Positions 1 to 7,766 of a stretch of 32,370 nucleotides of DNA are shown here, in pieces. The DNA lies in the NCBI GenBank assembly GCA_020403425.1, contig JADBXR010000024.1, positions 1-32,370 on the forward strand. The letters run 5' to 3'. The notes beneath the pieces were generated by a model, which searched no databases, was not told the DNA's origin, and saw only the letters and a list, made by a program, of their open reading frames with translations. A program made the translations under genes and the position numbers. The stretch comes from Chitinophagaceae bacterium (lineage in GTDB: Bacteria; Bacteroidota; Bacteroidia; Chitinophagales; Chitinophagaceae). Positions within the stretch are counted from its first letter, which is position 1; the number at the start of each line of letters is the position of its first letter.

Positions 1-107
1 AGGAACTCGAACAGGAACTGGAAAAAGAAGTGACGCGCAATATTGTTATGCTATGCGGAGGAAGCACCGATACATTCGACATACTTTTTGGATCAAATTC
101 TCCTTAA
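1..107 (+). CDS. C-terminal end of an unidentified protein (partial)
   Basis: An open frame enters from the left edge (codons in phase from base 3) and stops at TAA 105-107. The 34 visible residues begin with a charged, probably helical stretch (ELEQELEKEVTR), followed by a hydrophobic strand-like segment (NIVMLCGG) and a short polar tail. The other two forward frames look less protein-like: one stops early and the other runs on into the REP repeat at 122. I do not recognise the family; too little is present. It ends 15 bases before the first REP-like palindrome, so the RAYT/REP zone starts directly after this gene. Confidence 0.5.
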   Translation, partial: ELEQELEKEVTRNIVMLCGGSTDTFDILFGSNSP

Positions 108-121
108 TCTTCCGAACACCT

Positions 122-141
122 GTGGTCGCCTGACCAACAAC
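122..141. repeat. REP-like palindrome, left side, copy 1
   Basis: GGTC-GCCT-GACC forms a short stem with a four-base loop, followed by AACAACC. It shares its core with the copy at 199-219 and with the reverse complement of the copies at 763 and 864. The left arm has decayed outside TGGTC, so the hairpin is shorter than on the right of the transposase. Confidence 0.75.
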
Positions 142-198
142 CACCCGTTTTCAATGATCGAAACAACCACCATATCAGTTTCACAACACCATCCGTTA

Positions 199-219
199 TT
201 GGTCGCCTGACCAACAACC
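199..219. repeat. REP-like palindrome, left side, copy 2
   Basis: TTGGTC-GCCT-GACCAA forms a six-bp stem, followed by CAACC. It is in the same orientation as the copy at 122 and opposite to the copies right of the transposase, so the gene is bracketed by inversely oriented repeats. It ends 16 bases before the transposase start codon. Confidence 0.8.
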
Positions 220-235
220 AGCCACTCCTCAACAA

Positions 236-763
236 ATGCAGATGATATTATTTGACCACCATACCCAATTTGTTACCATTACCTGTCTGAATTGGCTCCC
301 CATATTACAGAATGATCTTCACAAACAGATTATTATCGAAGCCCTTCAAAATCGTATTCAGAAAGAACAGGTAAGCATATATGCATTTGTGATAATGCCC
401 AATCATATGCATCTGATCTGGCAATTACACGACACAATTATCAGGGAAGACTTTCAAAGGGATCTCCTGAAATTTACCGCTCGTAGTCTGTTACAATTTT
501 TAAGAATGAATTCCGATCCACTGATAGAGTCATTAAAAGTAAAAACGTCAGACAGACATTTTCAGGTTTGGGAGAGAAATTCTTTAAGAATCGATCTGTA
601 TTCTGAAAAGATCTTCCTTCAGAAACTGAATTATATACATTGTAATCCCATACAACAAAAATGGAAACTTGCCGATCTACCTGAAAACTATCGCTTCAGC
701 AGTGCGGCGTTTTATGAAACGGGGGTGGATGAGTTCTCGATCTTAACGCATTATAAAGGGTAG
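236..763 (+). CDS. REP-associated tyrosine transposase (RAYT, Y1_Tnp/HUH family)
   Basis: Predicted single-strand DNA nuclease of the IS200-like Y1 transposase superfamily, subgroup RAYT, which acts on REP palindromes. The 175 residues hold the metal-binding HUH motif MPNHMHLIWQ (His57 and His59) and the YIHCNP motif, whose Tyr133 corresponds to the nucleophile in the matching YIYINP motif of the E. coli RAYT. Length is usual for the family (about 150-200). The start could be the ATG at 236 or two codons later. Both sides carry REP palindromes in inverted orientation, the expected arrangement for a RAYT. The stop codon TAG shares its G with the first base of the right-hand palindrome, so the hairpin begins inside the stop codon and could also terminate the transcript. 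The gene is intact with no frameshift. Both catalytic motifs are present, so activity is plausible; substrate specificity for these palindromes is inferred from context. Confidence 0.93.
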   Translation: MQMILFDHHTQFVTITCLNWLPILQNDLHKQIIIEALQNRIQKEQVSIYAFVIMPNHMHLIWQLHDTIIREDFQRDLLKFTARSLLQFLRMNSDPLIESLKVKTSDRHFQVWERNSLRIDLYSEKIFLQKLNYIHCNPIQQKWKLADLPENYRFSSAAFYETGVDEFSILTHYKG

Positions 764-786
764 TTGTTGGTCAGGCGACCAACAAC
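763..786. repeat. REP palindrome, right side, copy 1 (perfect 10-bp stem)
   Basis: Arms GTTGTTGGTC and GACCAACAAC are perfect reverse complements around the loop AGGC. The first base is the last base of the RAYT stop codon. An identical 24-base copy lies at 864-887. Confidence 0.92.
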
Positions 787-792
787 GGCAGG

Positions 793-864
793 AGATTCAG
801 CAGTGCGGCATTTTATGAGACAGGGGCGGATGCGTTTTCGATCCTAACTCATTATAAGAGGTAG
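793..864 (+). pseudogene. Remnant of a second RAYT: last 23 codons plus stop
   Basis: In frame from AGA at 793 to TAG at 862-864 this reads RFSSAAFYETGADAFSILTHYKR, matching the C-terminus of the intact RAYT (RFSSAAFYETGVDEFSILTHYKG). No start codon or upstream part is present. Of the 23 codons, 11 differ; by my count 8 changes are synonymous and 3 change the residue. That pattern fits descent from a paralogous RAYT that was under protein-level selection, and not a recent tandem copy that decayed. As in the intact gene, the stop codon overlaps the first base of a REP palindrome. Confidence 0.85.
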
Positions 865-887
865 TTGTTGGTCAGGCGACCAACAAC
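864..887. repeat. REP palindrome, right side, copy 2 (perfect 10-bp stem)
   Basis: Identical to the palindrome at 763-786, including the loop AGGC and the following GGCA. It sits at the end of the RAYT remnant exactly as the first copy sits at the end of the intact gene, so gene end plus palindrome form one repeated unit. Confidence 0.92.
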
Positions 888-894
888 GGCATAA

Positions 895-903
895 GTGGTC
901 GCC
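895..903. repeat. Truncated REP fragment
   Basis: GTGGTCGCC repeats bases 122-130 of the left-side REP and then stops. It directly abuts the 11-bp tandem array that starts at 906, so it may mark a breakpoint. Confidence 0.45.
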
Positions 904-905
904 GG

Positions 906-960
906 AACTTATAGTTAACTTATAGCTAAGTTATAGCGAACTTATAGTTAAGTTATAGCA
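906..960. repeat. Five-copy 11-bp tandem array (AASTTATAGYN)
   Basis: Five contiguous units: AACTTATAGTT, AACTTATAGCT, AAGTTATAGCG, AACTTATAGTT, AAGTTATAGCA. The core TTATAG is invariant; position 3 varies C/C/G/C/G. Eleven bases is close to one helical turn, so the cores face the same side of DNA. The array is AT-rich and followed by GC-rich sequence. Nothing here is coding. The remaining bases 961-1096 hold one more degenerate REP and no gene. Confidence 0.9.
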
Positions 961-1063
961 ATGCCTACCCGGAGATTTCCCGGTGATGCTCCGCTCCTAC
1001 TCCTGTTCCTGTACTTATTGCTTCCAGTGCCGATAGCGGGATGATGGCTGACCCCCTACACCC

Positions 1064-1083
1064 TTGTTGGCCACCCGACCAAC
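1064..1083. repeat. Degenerate REP-like palindrome
   Basis: GTTGGCC-ACC-CGACCAAC keeps the GTTGG/CCAAC arms of the REP family with changes in the centre. It lies 13 bases beyond the stop codon of the minus-strand gene at 1097 and could serve as its transcript end. Confidence 0.5.
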
Positions 1084-1096
1084 CGTTACCACCCAA

Positions 1097-2587
1097 TTAT
1101 TCCCGGCAACCCTTTAGCTGATCCATTGTTTTATCAATATTCATCTGTAGGCTCATAGCTGCACGGGTCTCCTGTCCACTCACTTCCCGCAGTTGTTTGA
1201 TGCGCTGGTAGCTGAGCCACCAATCAGTGGCATTATAGATCATATCGGTTGCGAACTGTGCGTAAGTAACATAGGGTATCTTGTTACTGAATCCTTTCAG
1301 GTTCTTCAGGAAATTGGAAGACAGGATCTTCTCCACAGTCTTCCCTGCAGCGAACTGTCCGGCATCCACTTCTACAAAACCGCCATCGTTCAACAGGTTC
1401 TTCACCGTGGTATCCTGCAGGATCTGCTGATACACCGTATCCGTTTCAGCAATGCGGGAAGCACCTATCTGTACCGCATCCCGGAAAAAAGCGTCGTACT
1501 CCACGGCGTCCTTGAACTCAGACGCATCTTTTGCCAGGTTATTGGCCGTAAAGATCCGCTGGTTCAATACACCCAGGTACTTATCAAAGTCCACCCCTTT
1601 GGCCCTTAACGCTTCTTCGTGCTTCAGCAGCCTGAGCCGTATATTTTCCGCCTGTATTCCCTTGAGAGATACATTGGCCAGGAATTTACTGAACAGTAAT
1701 TCAAAACCCGATGTGGCCGCATTCCAAAGGGCATCATTGTTCTTCTGTTTCCATTCAGCCAGGTCTTTCTGCGTGGTAAGTATGGTCTTGTGGAACTTAT
1801 CTCGCTGGTTCAGATAGTTGTTCAATCTGGTCTGCAGTTTGTCACATTCCGGGGTCTTTTTAAAACCGGCTTTGGCTGAATTCTTTGCAGCGGAATCGGC
1901 CGCACGTGCCAATTGTGCACTATCTTCTCTTTTACGCTCACGCAAAAAAAGATCTGCATTGTTAATATCTGCGATCACCGTATCCTTATCAGGATCTATC
2001 AGGGTGGTGATCTGCACAGAATCCATACGGGTACCAAAAAAATTGGTGCCTCCTGATGCACCAACGGTATCTTTCACCCGTATGCCTCCATCAAACTGGC
2101 TGGCAGCGCCGGCACGTAAAGCTTCCATATCGCCATCCAGCTTTTTCATCTGCAGGCCCACTGAACCACCTTGCAAAAGCTTGTATGAAGACATCAGCTT
2201 CAGGTAGTTCAACTGATCGAGCGAGTCTTTGATCTTTTTCTGCAATGCCGCTTCCGCCGCTGCCTTGATCTTCTGTTGCTCTGCCAGAAATTTCTGCTGC
2301 TGCTCTTTCTGTTGCTGTTGCTGATTGGAACTGAACAGACCGGAAAAGATGCCCTGCAAAAGGGTACTCGTGACCATCATCTGCATACTGGATGAATAGC
2401 TGGGTGAGATACCTGCACCTGTTTTCTTAGGTGCCACATAATACGGGCAACTGGAAGCATGTCCCGAAGAAGCTATCTGTGACTCAGACCGGTTGCAATA
2501 CGCACAAACCGCTTTGATCTGCTGTGTCATGGCTGTTACAGGCAGTAACAAAGAAAAGCATACAATATAAACAATGATCGAACGCAT
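1097..2587 (-). CDS. Secreted protein of unknown function with N-terminal Cys/His cluster
   Basis: I chose the ATG at 2587, which gives 496 residues with a clean signal peptide (MRSIIVYIVCFSLLLPVTA, then MTQQ); an upstream GTG at 2608 adds seven residues and is less likely. Just after the signal peptide comes the spacing Cys-x2-Cys-x11-His-x3-Cys (CAYC ... GHASSC), which resembles a small zinc-binding knuckle but is not a family I can name. Next is a hydrophobic/Ser stretch, then a Gln-rich run and a long charged helical region with likely coiled coils (FLAEQQKIKAAAEAALQKKIKDSL is part of it, shown here in two blocks: FLAEQQKIKAAAEAAL and QKKIKDSL). The C-terminal third is mixed helical. It lies 37 bases downstream of the TPR lipoprotein on the same strand, so the two are probably co-transcribed. 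Function unknown; envelope or surface assembly is only a guess. Confidence 0.75.
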   Translation of the reverse strand: MRSIIVYIVCFSLLLPVTAMTQQIKAVCAYCNRSESQIASSGHASSCPYYVAPKKTGAGISPSYSSSMQMMVTSTLLQGIFSGLFSSNQQQQQKEQQQKFLAEQQKIKAAAEAALQKKIKDSLDQLNYLKLMSSYKLLQGGSVGLQMKKLDGDMEALRAGAASQFDGGIRVKDTVGASGGTNFFGTRMDSVQITTLIDPDKDTVIADINNADLFLRERKREDSAQLARAADSAAKNSAKAGFKKTPECDKLQTRLNNYLNQRDKFHKTILTTQKDLAEWKQKNNDALWNAATSGFELLFSKFLANVSLKGIQAENIRLRLLKHEEALRAKGVDFDKYLGVLNQRIFTANNLAKDASEFKDAVEYDAFFRDAVQIGASRIAETDTVYQQILQDTTVKNLLNDGGFVEVDAGQFAAGKTVEKILSSNFLKNLKGFSNKIPYVTYAQFATDMIYNATDWWLSYQRIKQLREVSGQETRAAMSLQMNIDKTMDQLKGCRE

Positions 2588-2624
2588 ACAAGAACTGTTT
2601 CTACCCACTGAACGGGTATATGAC

Positions 2625-3881
2625 CTAATTTTTTACCCGCAATTCCCATTCATAGATCTTATCCTGTGCCGCACGTATATCCGGTGCATCCGGTGCCAGC
2701 CGCATATAAGCATTCATCTGCTGTATGGCACTCCTGAAATCGCGCATGGTAGCATGTAACATGGCCATATTGAACCTGGCTAACGGATAATAAGGACAGG
2801 CCGTTAATGCACGTTGATAATACTCAATGGCCTGACTATAGTTTTTGTCTTCTACAAAACTGGTGGCCTGAACGGTCAGCTTACGCACATATTCCGGAAC
2901 AGCGGGTTTTACTTTCAGTTTCGGGTACACGAAAAAGATCTGGTTCATCACTGAATCCAATAACTGTTTGCTCTCCTTCTCAATACTGGTTGCATACCCC
3001 CACGCTACCTGTAACCTTTCAAACGCGGTATTCAGGTTGATATCTGCCAGTGATTTGGAGGCTGTGTTGATCCCTTCCAGACTGATCGCTACTTCATCCA
3101 GTTCACTCCTTACCTTCTTATCGCGTAATGCCAGGTCAAAAAAGTCCAACTGCTGTGCCCCGGTAAAATAAATGGGGATGGTCAGATCCGTTTCAGCCAG
3201 CTTGTTCAGAACATTCACCGCTTTGGCTTTCTCACCCATTTTGGTATAAGCAGCCCCCAGGTAAAAGGATTCGCGATAACTTTTGGGGTTCTTCTCCAGG
3301 TAAATCTCATAGTCTTTGGCAGCATCTGCATACCGGCCCAGCTGATAATAACAACTGGCACGCCAGGTGAACAGGTTCAGGTCGGTAGGTTTGAATTTGA
3401 TGGACTGCGAAAAATCCTCAGCAGCCTGCAACTGGTTGCCGGCATAGAGGTTGCATTTACCCCGGCCCCAGTAACCCATATAATAATCTGCTAGCTTTTT
3501 GTCAGCCTTATCGATGTATTGCGTGTAATCGTTGATGGCCTGGTTATACTGTCCCTGTTTTTCCAGGATGCTGGCACGGGTATAATAATATTCCCAGGTC
3601 CGTTTGGAGATGCCGATGGCTGTTTCAATATCGGCACCTGCTTCTGCATAGCGTCCCATTTTATTATATACGATGGCCCTTTTCTGGTATAGACCACCAT
3701 TCTTTGGCTCTTTCTGCAAAGCCTGGGTATAATAATACACGGCACTATCCAGCTTGCCCTGGTTCTCGGCAAGGGAAGCATAGTACGCATTATTAAAATA
3801 ATTGGTATACCTGACAGGTACACAGGCTGTTTGATAGAATACCAGCAGGAAAAATGTGGCAACCAGATTAACGCTTTTCAT
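2625..3881 (-). CDS. TPR-repeat lipoprotein
   Basis: The 418-residue product starts with a signal sequence ending in a cysteine (LVFYQTAC-VP), a relaxed lipobox of the Bacteroidota kind, so it is probably lipid-anchored in the envelope. The first 230 residues carry consecutive tetratricopeptide repeats, for example SAVYYYTQALQKEPKNG, AINDYTQYIDKADKK and AAEDFSQSIKFKPTD. A further pair lies at the C-terminus (AIEYYQRALTACPYYP and the following repeat). TPR arrays are protein-interaction scaffolds. The middle (about 230-330) is helical without clear repeats. The next gene downstream, the secreted Cys/His protein, is 37 bases away and may be its partner. No enzymatic motif is visible. The 297-base gap upstream (3882-4178) holds no gene; it contains this gene's leader and the terminator of the gene at 4179. 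Confidence 0.85.
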   Translation of the reverse strand: MKSVNLVATFFLLVFYQTACVPVRYTNYFNNAYYASLAENQGKLDSAVYYYTQALQKEPKNGGLYQKRAIVYNKMGRYAEAGADIETAIGISKRTWEYYYTRASILEKQGQYNQAINDYTQYIDKADKKLADYYMGYWGRGKCNLYAGNQLQAAEDFSQSIKFKPTDLNLFTWRASCYYQLGRYADAAKDYEIYLEKNPKSYRESFYLGAAYTKMGEKAKAVNVLNKLAETDLTIPIYFTGAQQLDFFDLALRDKKVRSELDEVAISLEGINTASKSLADINLNTAFERLQVAWGYATSIEKESKQLLDSVMNQIFFVYPKLKVKPAVPEYVRKLTVQATSFVEDKNYSQAIEYYQRALTACPYYPLARFNMAMLHATMRDFRSAIQQMNAYMRLAPDAPDIRAAQDKIYEWELRVKN

Positions 3882-4056
3882 ACGAAGAAGATTTAAAAGT
3901 GAAAGCGATAATATGTGTACGCGATGGCAAAGAGGCTTTTGCTAAGGGTATCTATATTTTCTATACAAAGTTTACTGAAAAACAAGCGCTTCGAAAATGA
4001 CGGATGTCATTTTCCGGCCCTGTTTTAAGCGGTTACTTTGTTGTTTTGAGAGGCTT

Positions 4057-4093
4057 CAAAAATTTACAGGCAGGCTTTTGCTTCCGCTGCCTG
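4057..4093 (-). terminator. Rho-independent-type terminator of the PhnD-like gene
   Basis: On the minus strand, arms CAGGCAG and CTGCCTG pair around a loop that can extend the stem by GC-AAAA-GC. The sequence then runs TAAATTTTT. It lies about 85 bases past the stop codon at 4179. Confidence 0.6.
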
Positions 4094-4178
4094 ATAGGTA
4101 TTGATTTGCCCGCATGGGGCGCAGCAGCCGGCCAGGGTGCCGGTTTTCACACAGATCAAAATGAGGTTTAGTAAGTGA

Positions 4179-5081
4179 TCAGTTCGCAAACTGTTTCAGT
4201 ATGCGTTGCATGGTCTGCTTATCGCCCAGCTGTTGCGTGAATGCATGGTAGTAACCCGGTTCAAGTGGCATATAATACTCCGCCTGTTTGGCCTCGCTCC
4301 AGCCTTTTTTGACCGCATCAAGGGTGGATGGCTCCGTTTTATGCAAGCCCAGCAGGAGGCGGCGGATATTTGCCCGGGTTGCCTCTGAAAGGCGGTTATG
4401 CAACAATACCGGCCCCAACGGGATCTCGGGCGAACGCCAGAGCAATTTTATCCTGGCAGCTTTCTGCGGATCTTTCAACACAGCGATGTATTCGGTACTG
4501 CCCATAGCGGCTATCCGGTCATCATTACCCGGCACCAGCACAGAGTCCATGGTAGATGTATGGTTGCCCCCATACGCCACCGAGACGAACGCTTGTTCCG
4601 GATCTTTGATGCCTGCAGCACTGAGCCCTAAGCGGGGCACCAGGTTACCGGAGGTAGAACCCACTGCCACCAGCATGAGTTTTGTTTTACTTGCCAATGG
4701 AGCTATCTGACTGAGTGTATCCACCGGAAAACCAACCGGCGCCACAAAGGAGGTCGTATAATTGTCCTGTGCCCCTTCTTTTACCTTCAGCACCACATCG
4801 GGCTTCATATCATAGGGAGCCGATTCCAGCAGCAGGTAACCTAAAGTGTTGATCAGCGCAATATCCACTTCATTTCTCCGGATCCCCTCAATGAAAGCAT
4901 GTACGGTAGGATAACTTTTTATCTGTACCGGCACACCCAGTTCTTTACTTAAGTGTGTGGCAAGTGGCTGTATATTGGCCAACCGGTCATTGGTGGCATA
5001 TTGATAGGTGGCCAGTACCAGGGATTGGGCCTGCGACACCACAGCAGCCAGCAGGAATAACAGGAAGAAGGTCTTTTTCAT
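4179..5081 (-). CDS. PhnD-like periplasmic substrate-binding protein (orphan)
   Basis: The 300 residues begin with a signal peptide (MKKTFFLLFLLAAVVSQAQ) and continue as a type-2 periplasmic-binding fold of the phosphate/phosphonate-binding PhnD/SsuA group: LVLATYQYATNDRLANIQPLATHLSKEL near the start (shown in part: LATYQYATNDRL, PLATHLSKEL), YPTVHAFIEGIRRNEVDIAL, and VAVGSTSGNLVPRLGL as the likely ligand loop. Such proteins bind an anion for an ABC importer, or act as a sensor input domain. No ATPase or permease gene is in the window, so partner and ligand are unknown; phosphonate should not be assumed. An exact TAnnTTTG element lies 32 bases before the start and a terminator follows, so it looks like a single-gene transcript. 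Confidence 0.85.
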   Translation of the reverse strand: MKKTFFLLFLLAAVVSQAQSLVLATYQYATNDRLANIQPLATHLSKELGVPVQIKSYPTVHAFIEGIRRNEVDIALINTLGYLLLESAPYDMKPDVVLKVKEGAQDNYTTSFVAPVGFPVDTLSQIAPLASKTKLMLVAVGSTSGNLVPRLGLSAAGIKDPEQAFVSVAYGGNHTSTMDSVLVPGNDDRIAAMGSTEYIAVLKDPQKAARIKLLWRSPEIPLGPVLLHNRLSEATRANIRRLLLGLHKTEPSTLDAVKKGWSEAKQAEYYMPLEPGYYHAFTQQLGDKQTMQRILKQFAN

Positions 5082-5113
5082 GGGTTTGAATAGCGGATAT
5101 ATGCATGAAGCGG

Positions 5114-5121
5114 CAAAACTA
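5114..5121 (-). promoter_or_regulatory. Bacteroidota -7 promoter element
   Basis: TAGTTTTG on the minus strand matches TAnnTTTG exactly, 32 bases upstream of the start codon at 5081. No convincing TTTG -33 box was seen at the usual spacing. Confidence 0.4.
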
Positions 5122-5157
5122 CCCGTTCCCTTCTTTGCTATTCAGGCGATTTCCATA

Positions 5158-5194
5158 AACGGGCTTCCGCTTCTCTCAGCGGCAGGCTCCCGTT
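5158..5194 (-). terminator. Stem-loop after the GH95 gene
   Basis: AACGGG pairs with CCCGTT and an inner CCGCT with AGCGG, separated by small internal loops. It begins four bases after the GH95 stop codon. The T-tract is weak (TTTAT), so this may stabilise the 3' end more than terminate. Confidence 0.45.
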
Positions 5195-5197
5195 CGT

Positions 5198-7618
5198 TTA
5201 TCTGGTAACCCATACACCTGTTTTATCCAGTTTCCCCGTTCTTTCCTGGCCCTGGTATGACCAGGTTACCGTTGTGCCGGGTCTACCCTTTACTTCCAAG
5301 TAGGTCAGTTTTCCAGCTGCCCATCGCATCCCCACTTCCCAACCGCCGCGCGCTTTTAGTCCGTACACCTCACCTGTTGACCAGGCAGCAGGCAGCGCAG
5401 GCAATATTTCGATCCGATCGGGTGTTGACTGCAACAGCATTTCTGCCACTGCAGCGGCGCCACCAAAATTACCATCGATCTGGAAAGGAGGATGTGCATC
5501 AAAGAGGTTCGGATAAGTGCCTCCTCCCCGTTGATAGTTCACTTTTACATTATCGGGTTCTACATATTTCAGCAGTTCACGATACATCTTGTAAGCATGG
5601 TTGCCATCTTTCAGCCTTGCCCATAAATTGATGCGCCAGCCCTTTGACCAGCCGGTGGTCTCATCACCCTTGATCTCGAGTGTACGTTTGGCTGCATTGG
5701 CAAATGCAGGTGTCTGATCTGTGGTAATATGTGTGCCAGGATATAATCCAAACAAATGACTCTGGTGACGGTGTTTGGGATCCGCATCTTCCCAATCATG
5801 GTACCACTCCTGCAGATTCCCTTTTTTGCCTACCTGGTACGGATACAGTTTTACCAGCGCCTCTTGCAGCCGTTGCTGAAAAACAGGATCTGTTCTTACT
5901 ATTTTTTGTGCAGCGATCAGATCGATGAACAATTCCCGGATCATACCCAGGTCCGCCGTACCACCGTACAAAGTGGCACCCCGGAATCCATCCGGTGTTT
6001 TGTAATGGTTCTCCGGCGAAGTGGAAGGTGACGTAATGTAATTCCCTTTGCCATCGTCTACCAGCATAGCAAGAGAGAATTCAGCGGCGCCTTTCATCAA
6101 GGGATAGGCCTTTTCTTCAAGAAATTTTTTGTCCTGTGTAAAGGCATAATGCTCCCATAAATGTGTGGCTGCCCATACACCTCCCATATTCCAGTTGGCC
6201 CATTCGGGATTACCGTTACCAAAATCGCCCACAGGATTGGTCATGGCCCAGATATCCGAGTTGTGATGACAGGTCCAGCCCGGTGCATTGTAAAAGGTCC
6301 GGGCAGTGATGCGGCCTGTTTTCTCCAGGTTCTCTATAAAACTGAGAAAGGGCTGGTGCATTTCCGACAGGTTCGTATTCTCTGCCAGCCAGTAATTTTC
6401 TTCTGCATTGATGTTCATGGTATAGTTACTGCTCCAGGGTGGCTGTATGTGCGGGTTCCACAACCCTTGCAGGTTGGCCGGCACCCCTTTGGTACGCGAA
6501 CTGCTGATAAGCAGGTAACGGCCAAACTGGAAATACAGGGTTTCCAGGTAAGGGTCAGCAGCGCCTTTACTGTAACGCCGCAAGCGTTCATCCGTAGGAA
6601 GGTTTACCGGGTCCGTATCCGCCAGTTTCAGTGATACCCTATTAAAAAAACGCTGATAGTCTGCCAGATGCCGCTGCAGTAGCTGTTGGTAGGTATGACG
6701 GCTGGCCGACAGTAACTGCCGGGCCGCTATCTCCGCATCGGGTAATCCCTGCGTGACCGGGTTCTGATCAAAACCATTGAAACTGGTGGCCAGGGAAACA
6801 TATATGGTCGCTTCAGTTGCGGCATCAACAGATAGGGTGGAATCGGTACGGGTTATTTTTCCATCGGTGTTATTCACCAGTATGGTAGCAGAAAAACGGG
6901 TACCCCTGTTCTCCAGGTATAAGATCGGATTCCCTTTCTTTCGCACATAATTGGGTTCTGCCCGCACAGGGGCACTACCGCGGAAAAACAGGTACGGCTT
7001 TCCCTCTACAGCTTTGTACTTCAGTTGGGAATCAAAACGCACCCTGAATGACAGTGATCTTGGCTTTGTACCGCTTACCCGGATCACCATCACCTTATCC
7101 GGATGCGATACAAAGTATTCACGTTTGATGCGGTTGCCCGCCACTTCATACTGCACGGAAGCCACTGCTTTGTCAAGGTCCAGATCCCGGTAATACTGCA
7201 CCACATCACCTGCAGGAAAATCAAGATAGAGGTTTCCCAGCGGTGCATAGGACTCCGAAAATTTCCCCTGGAGTTTTTTTACCAGTGTATCGGCCGCCGC
7301 ATAATCGTTCCGCTGCAACGCTTCGCGCACCGTAGGCAGGTGCTGGTAAGCGTTCCTGTTCATATACGGGTCTACCGGCTCGCCGGACCATAGGGTGATA
7401 TCATTCAAATGTATCAGGTCTGTTGCCGCACCGCCATACACCGTGGCACCCATTTGGCCATTGCCTAATACCAACGCCTCTTCAAAAGCAGTGGACGCTT
7501 TGTTGTACCAGAGCTTCATGGGAAGCTGCGCAACCAAAGGTTTTTTGTTTTGCGCAAAAGAAACAGGTGTAGCAGCCAGTAACAACAAGCTGTTCAGGAG
7601 CAGGAAATATTTTCTCAT
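5198..7618 (-). CDS. GH95 alpha-L-fucosidase (secreted)
   Basis: Inverting exo-fucosidase family that removes alpha-1,2-linked (some members alpha-L-galactose) residues from host or plant glycans. I chose the ATG at 7618 because it begins a clear signal peptide (MRKYFLLLNSLLLLAATPVSFAQ) and yields 806 residues, normal for the family; the frame is open further upstream but would run into the neighbouring gene. The N-terminal beta domain carries the hallmark LGNGQMGATVYGG and LNDITLWSGEP. The catalytic (alpha/alpha)6 domain carries MNINAEENYW (Asn402 and Asn404), SPENHY (Glu536) and FQIDGNFGG (Asp715). These correspond by motif order and spacing to the two Asn, the acid Glu and the Asp of the bifidobacterial AfcA enzyme. 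All are present, so activity is expected. No SusC/SusD pair is adjacent; the nearest upstream gene on the strand is the CoA-binding protein, 148 bases away. Confidence 0.93.
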   Translation of the reverse strand: MRKYFLLLNSLLLLAATPVSFAQNKKPLVAQLPMKLWYNKASTAFEEALVLGNGQMGATVYGGAATDLIHLNDITLWSGEPVDPYMNRNAYQHLPTVREALQRNDYAAADTLVKKLQGKFSESYAPLGNLYLDFPAGDVVQYYRDLDLDKAVASVQYEVAGNRIKREYFVSHPDKVMVIRVSGTKPRSLSFRVRFDSQLKYKAVEGKPYLFFRGSAPVRAEPNYVRKKGNPILYLENRGTRFSATILVNNTDGKITRTDSTLSVDAATEATIYVSLATSFNGFDQNPVTQGLPDAEIAARQLLSASRHTYQQLLQRHLADYQRFFNRVSLKLADTDPVNLPTDERLRRYSKGAADPYLETLYFQFGRYLLISSSRTKGVPANLQGLWNPHIQPPWSSNYTMNINAEENYWLAENTNLSEMHQPFLSFIENLEKTGRITARTFYNAPGWTCHHNSDIWAMTNPVGDFGNGNPEWANWNMGGVWAATHLWEHYAFTQDKKFLEEKAYPLMKGAAEFSLAMLVDDGKGNYITSPSTSPENHYKTPDGFRGATLYGGTADLGMIRELFIDLIAAQKIVRTDPVFQQRLQEALVKLYPYQVGKKGNLQEWYHDWEDADPKHRHQSHLFGLYPGTHITTDQTPAFANAAKRTLEIKGDETTGWSKGWRINLWARLKDGNHAYKMYRELLKYVEPDNVKVNYQRGGGTYPNLFDAHPPFQIDGNFGGAAAVAEMLLQSTPDRIEILPALPAAWSTGEVYGLKARGGWEVGMRWAAGKLTYLEVKGRPGTTVTWSYQGQERTGKLDKTGVWVTR

Positions 7619-7766
7619 ATGCGGCCACTGTTTACCAGCAGTGTAGCGGAAGTTACAGATTAATGAGAAACAAAACCCGGCCTCAGTCGTTACCAGGGGA
7701 TCTTTTTGATAGCATCGCCTGTCAGCAGTTCCATTAGGTTGAATGAACCGCCAACAGTAGCGATCA

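Noticed and set aside
122..1083. CRISPR array from the recurring palindromes
   Set aside because: Spacing is irregular, copies are in both orientations and one interval contains a gene; this is a REP/RAYT arrangement.
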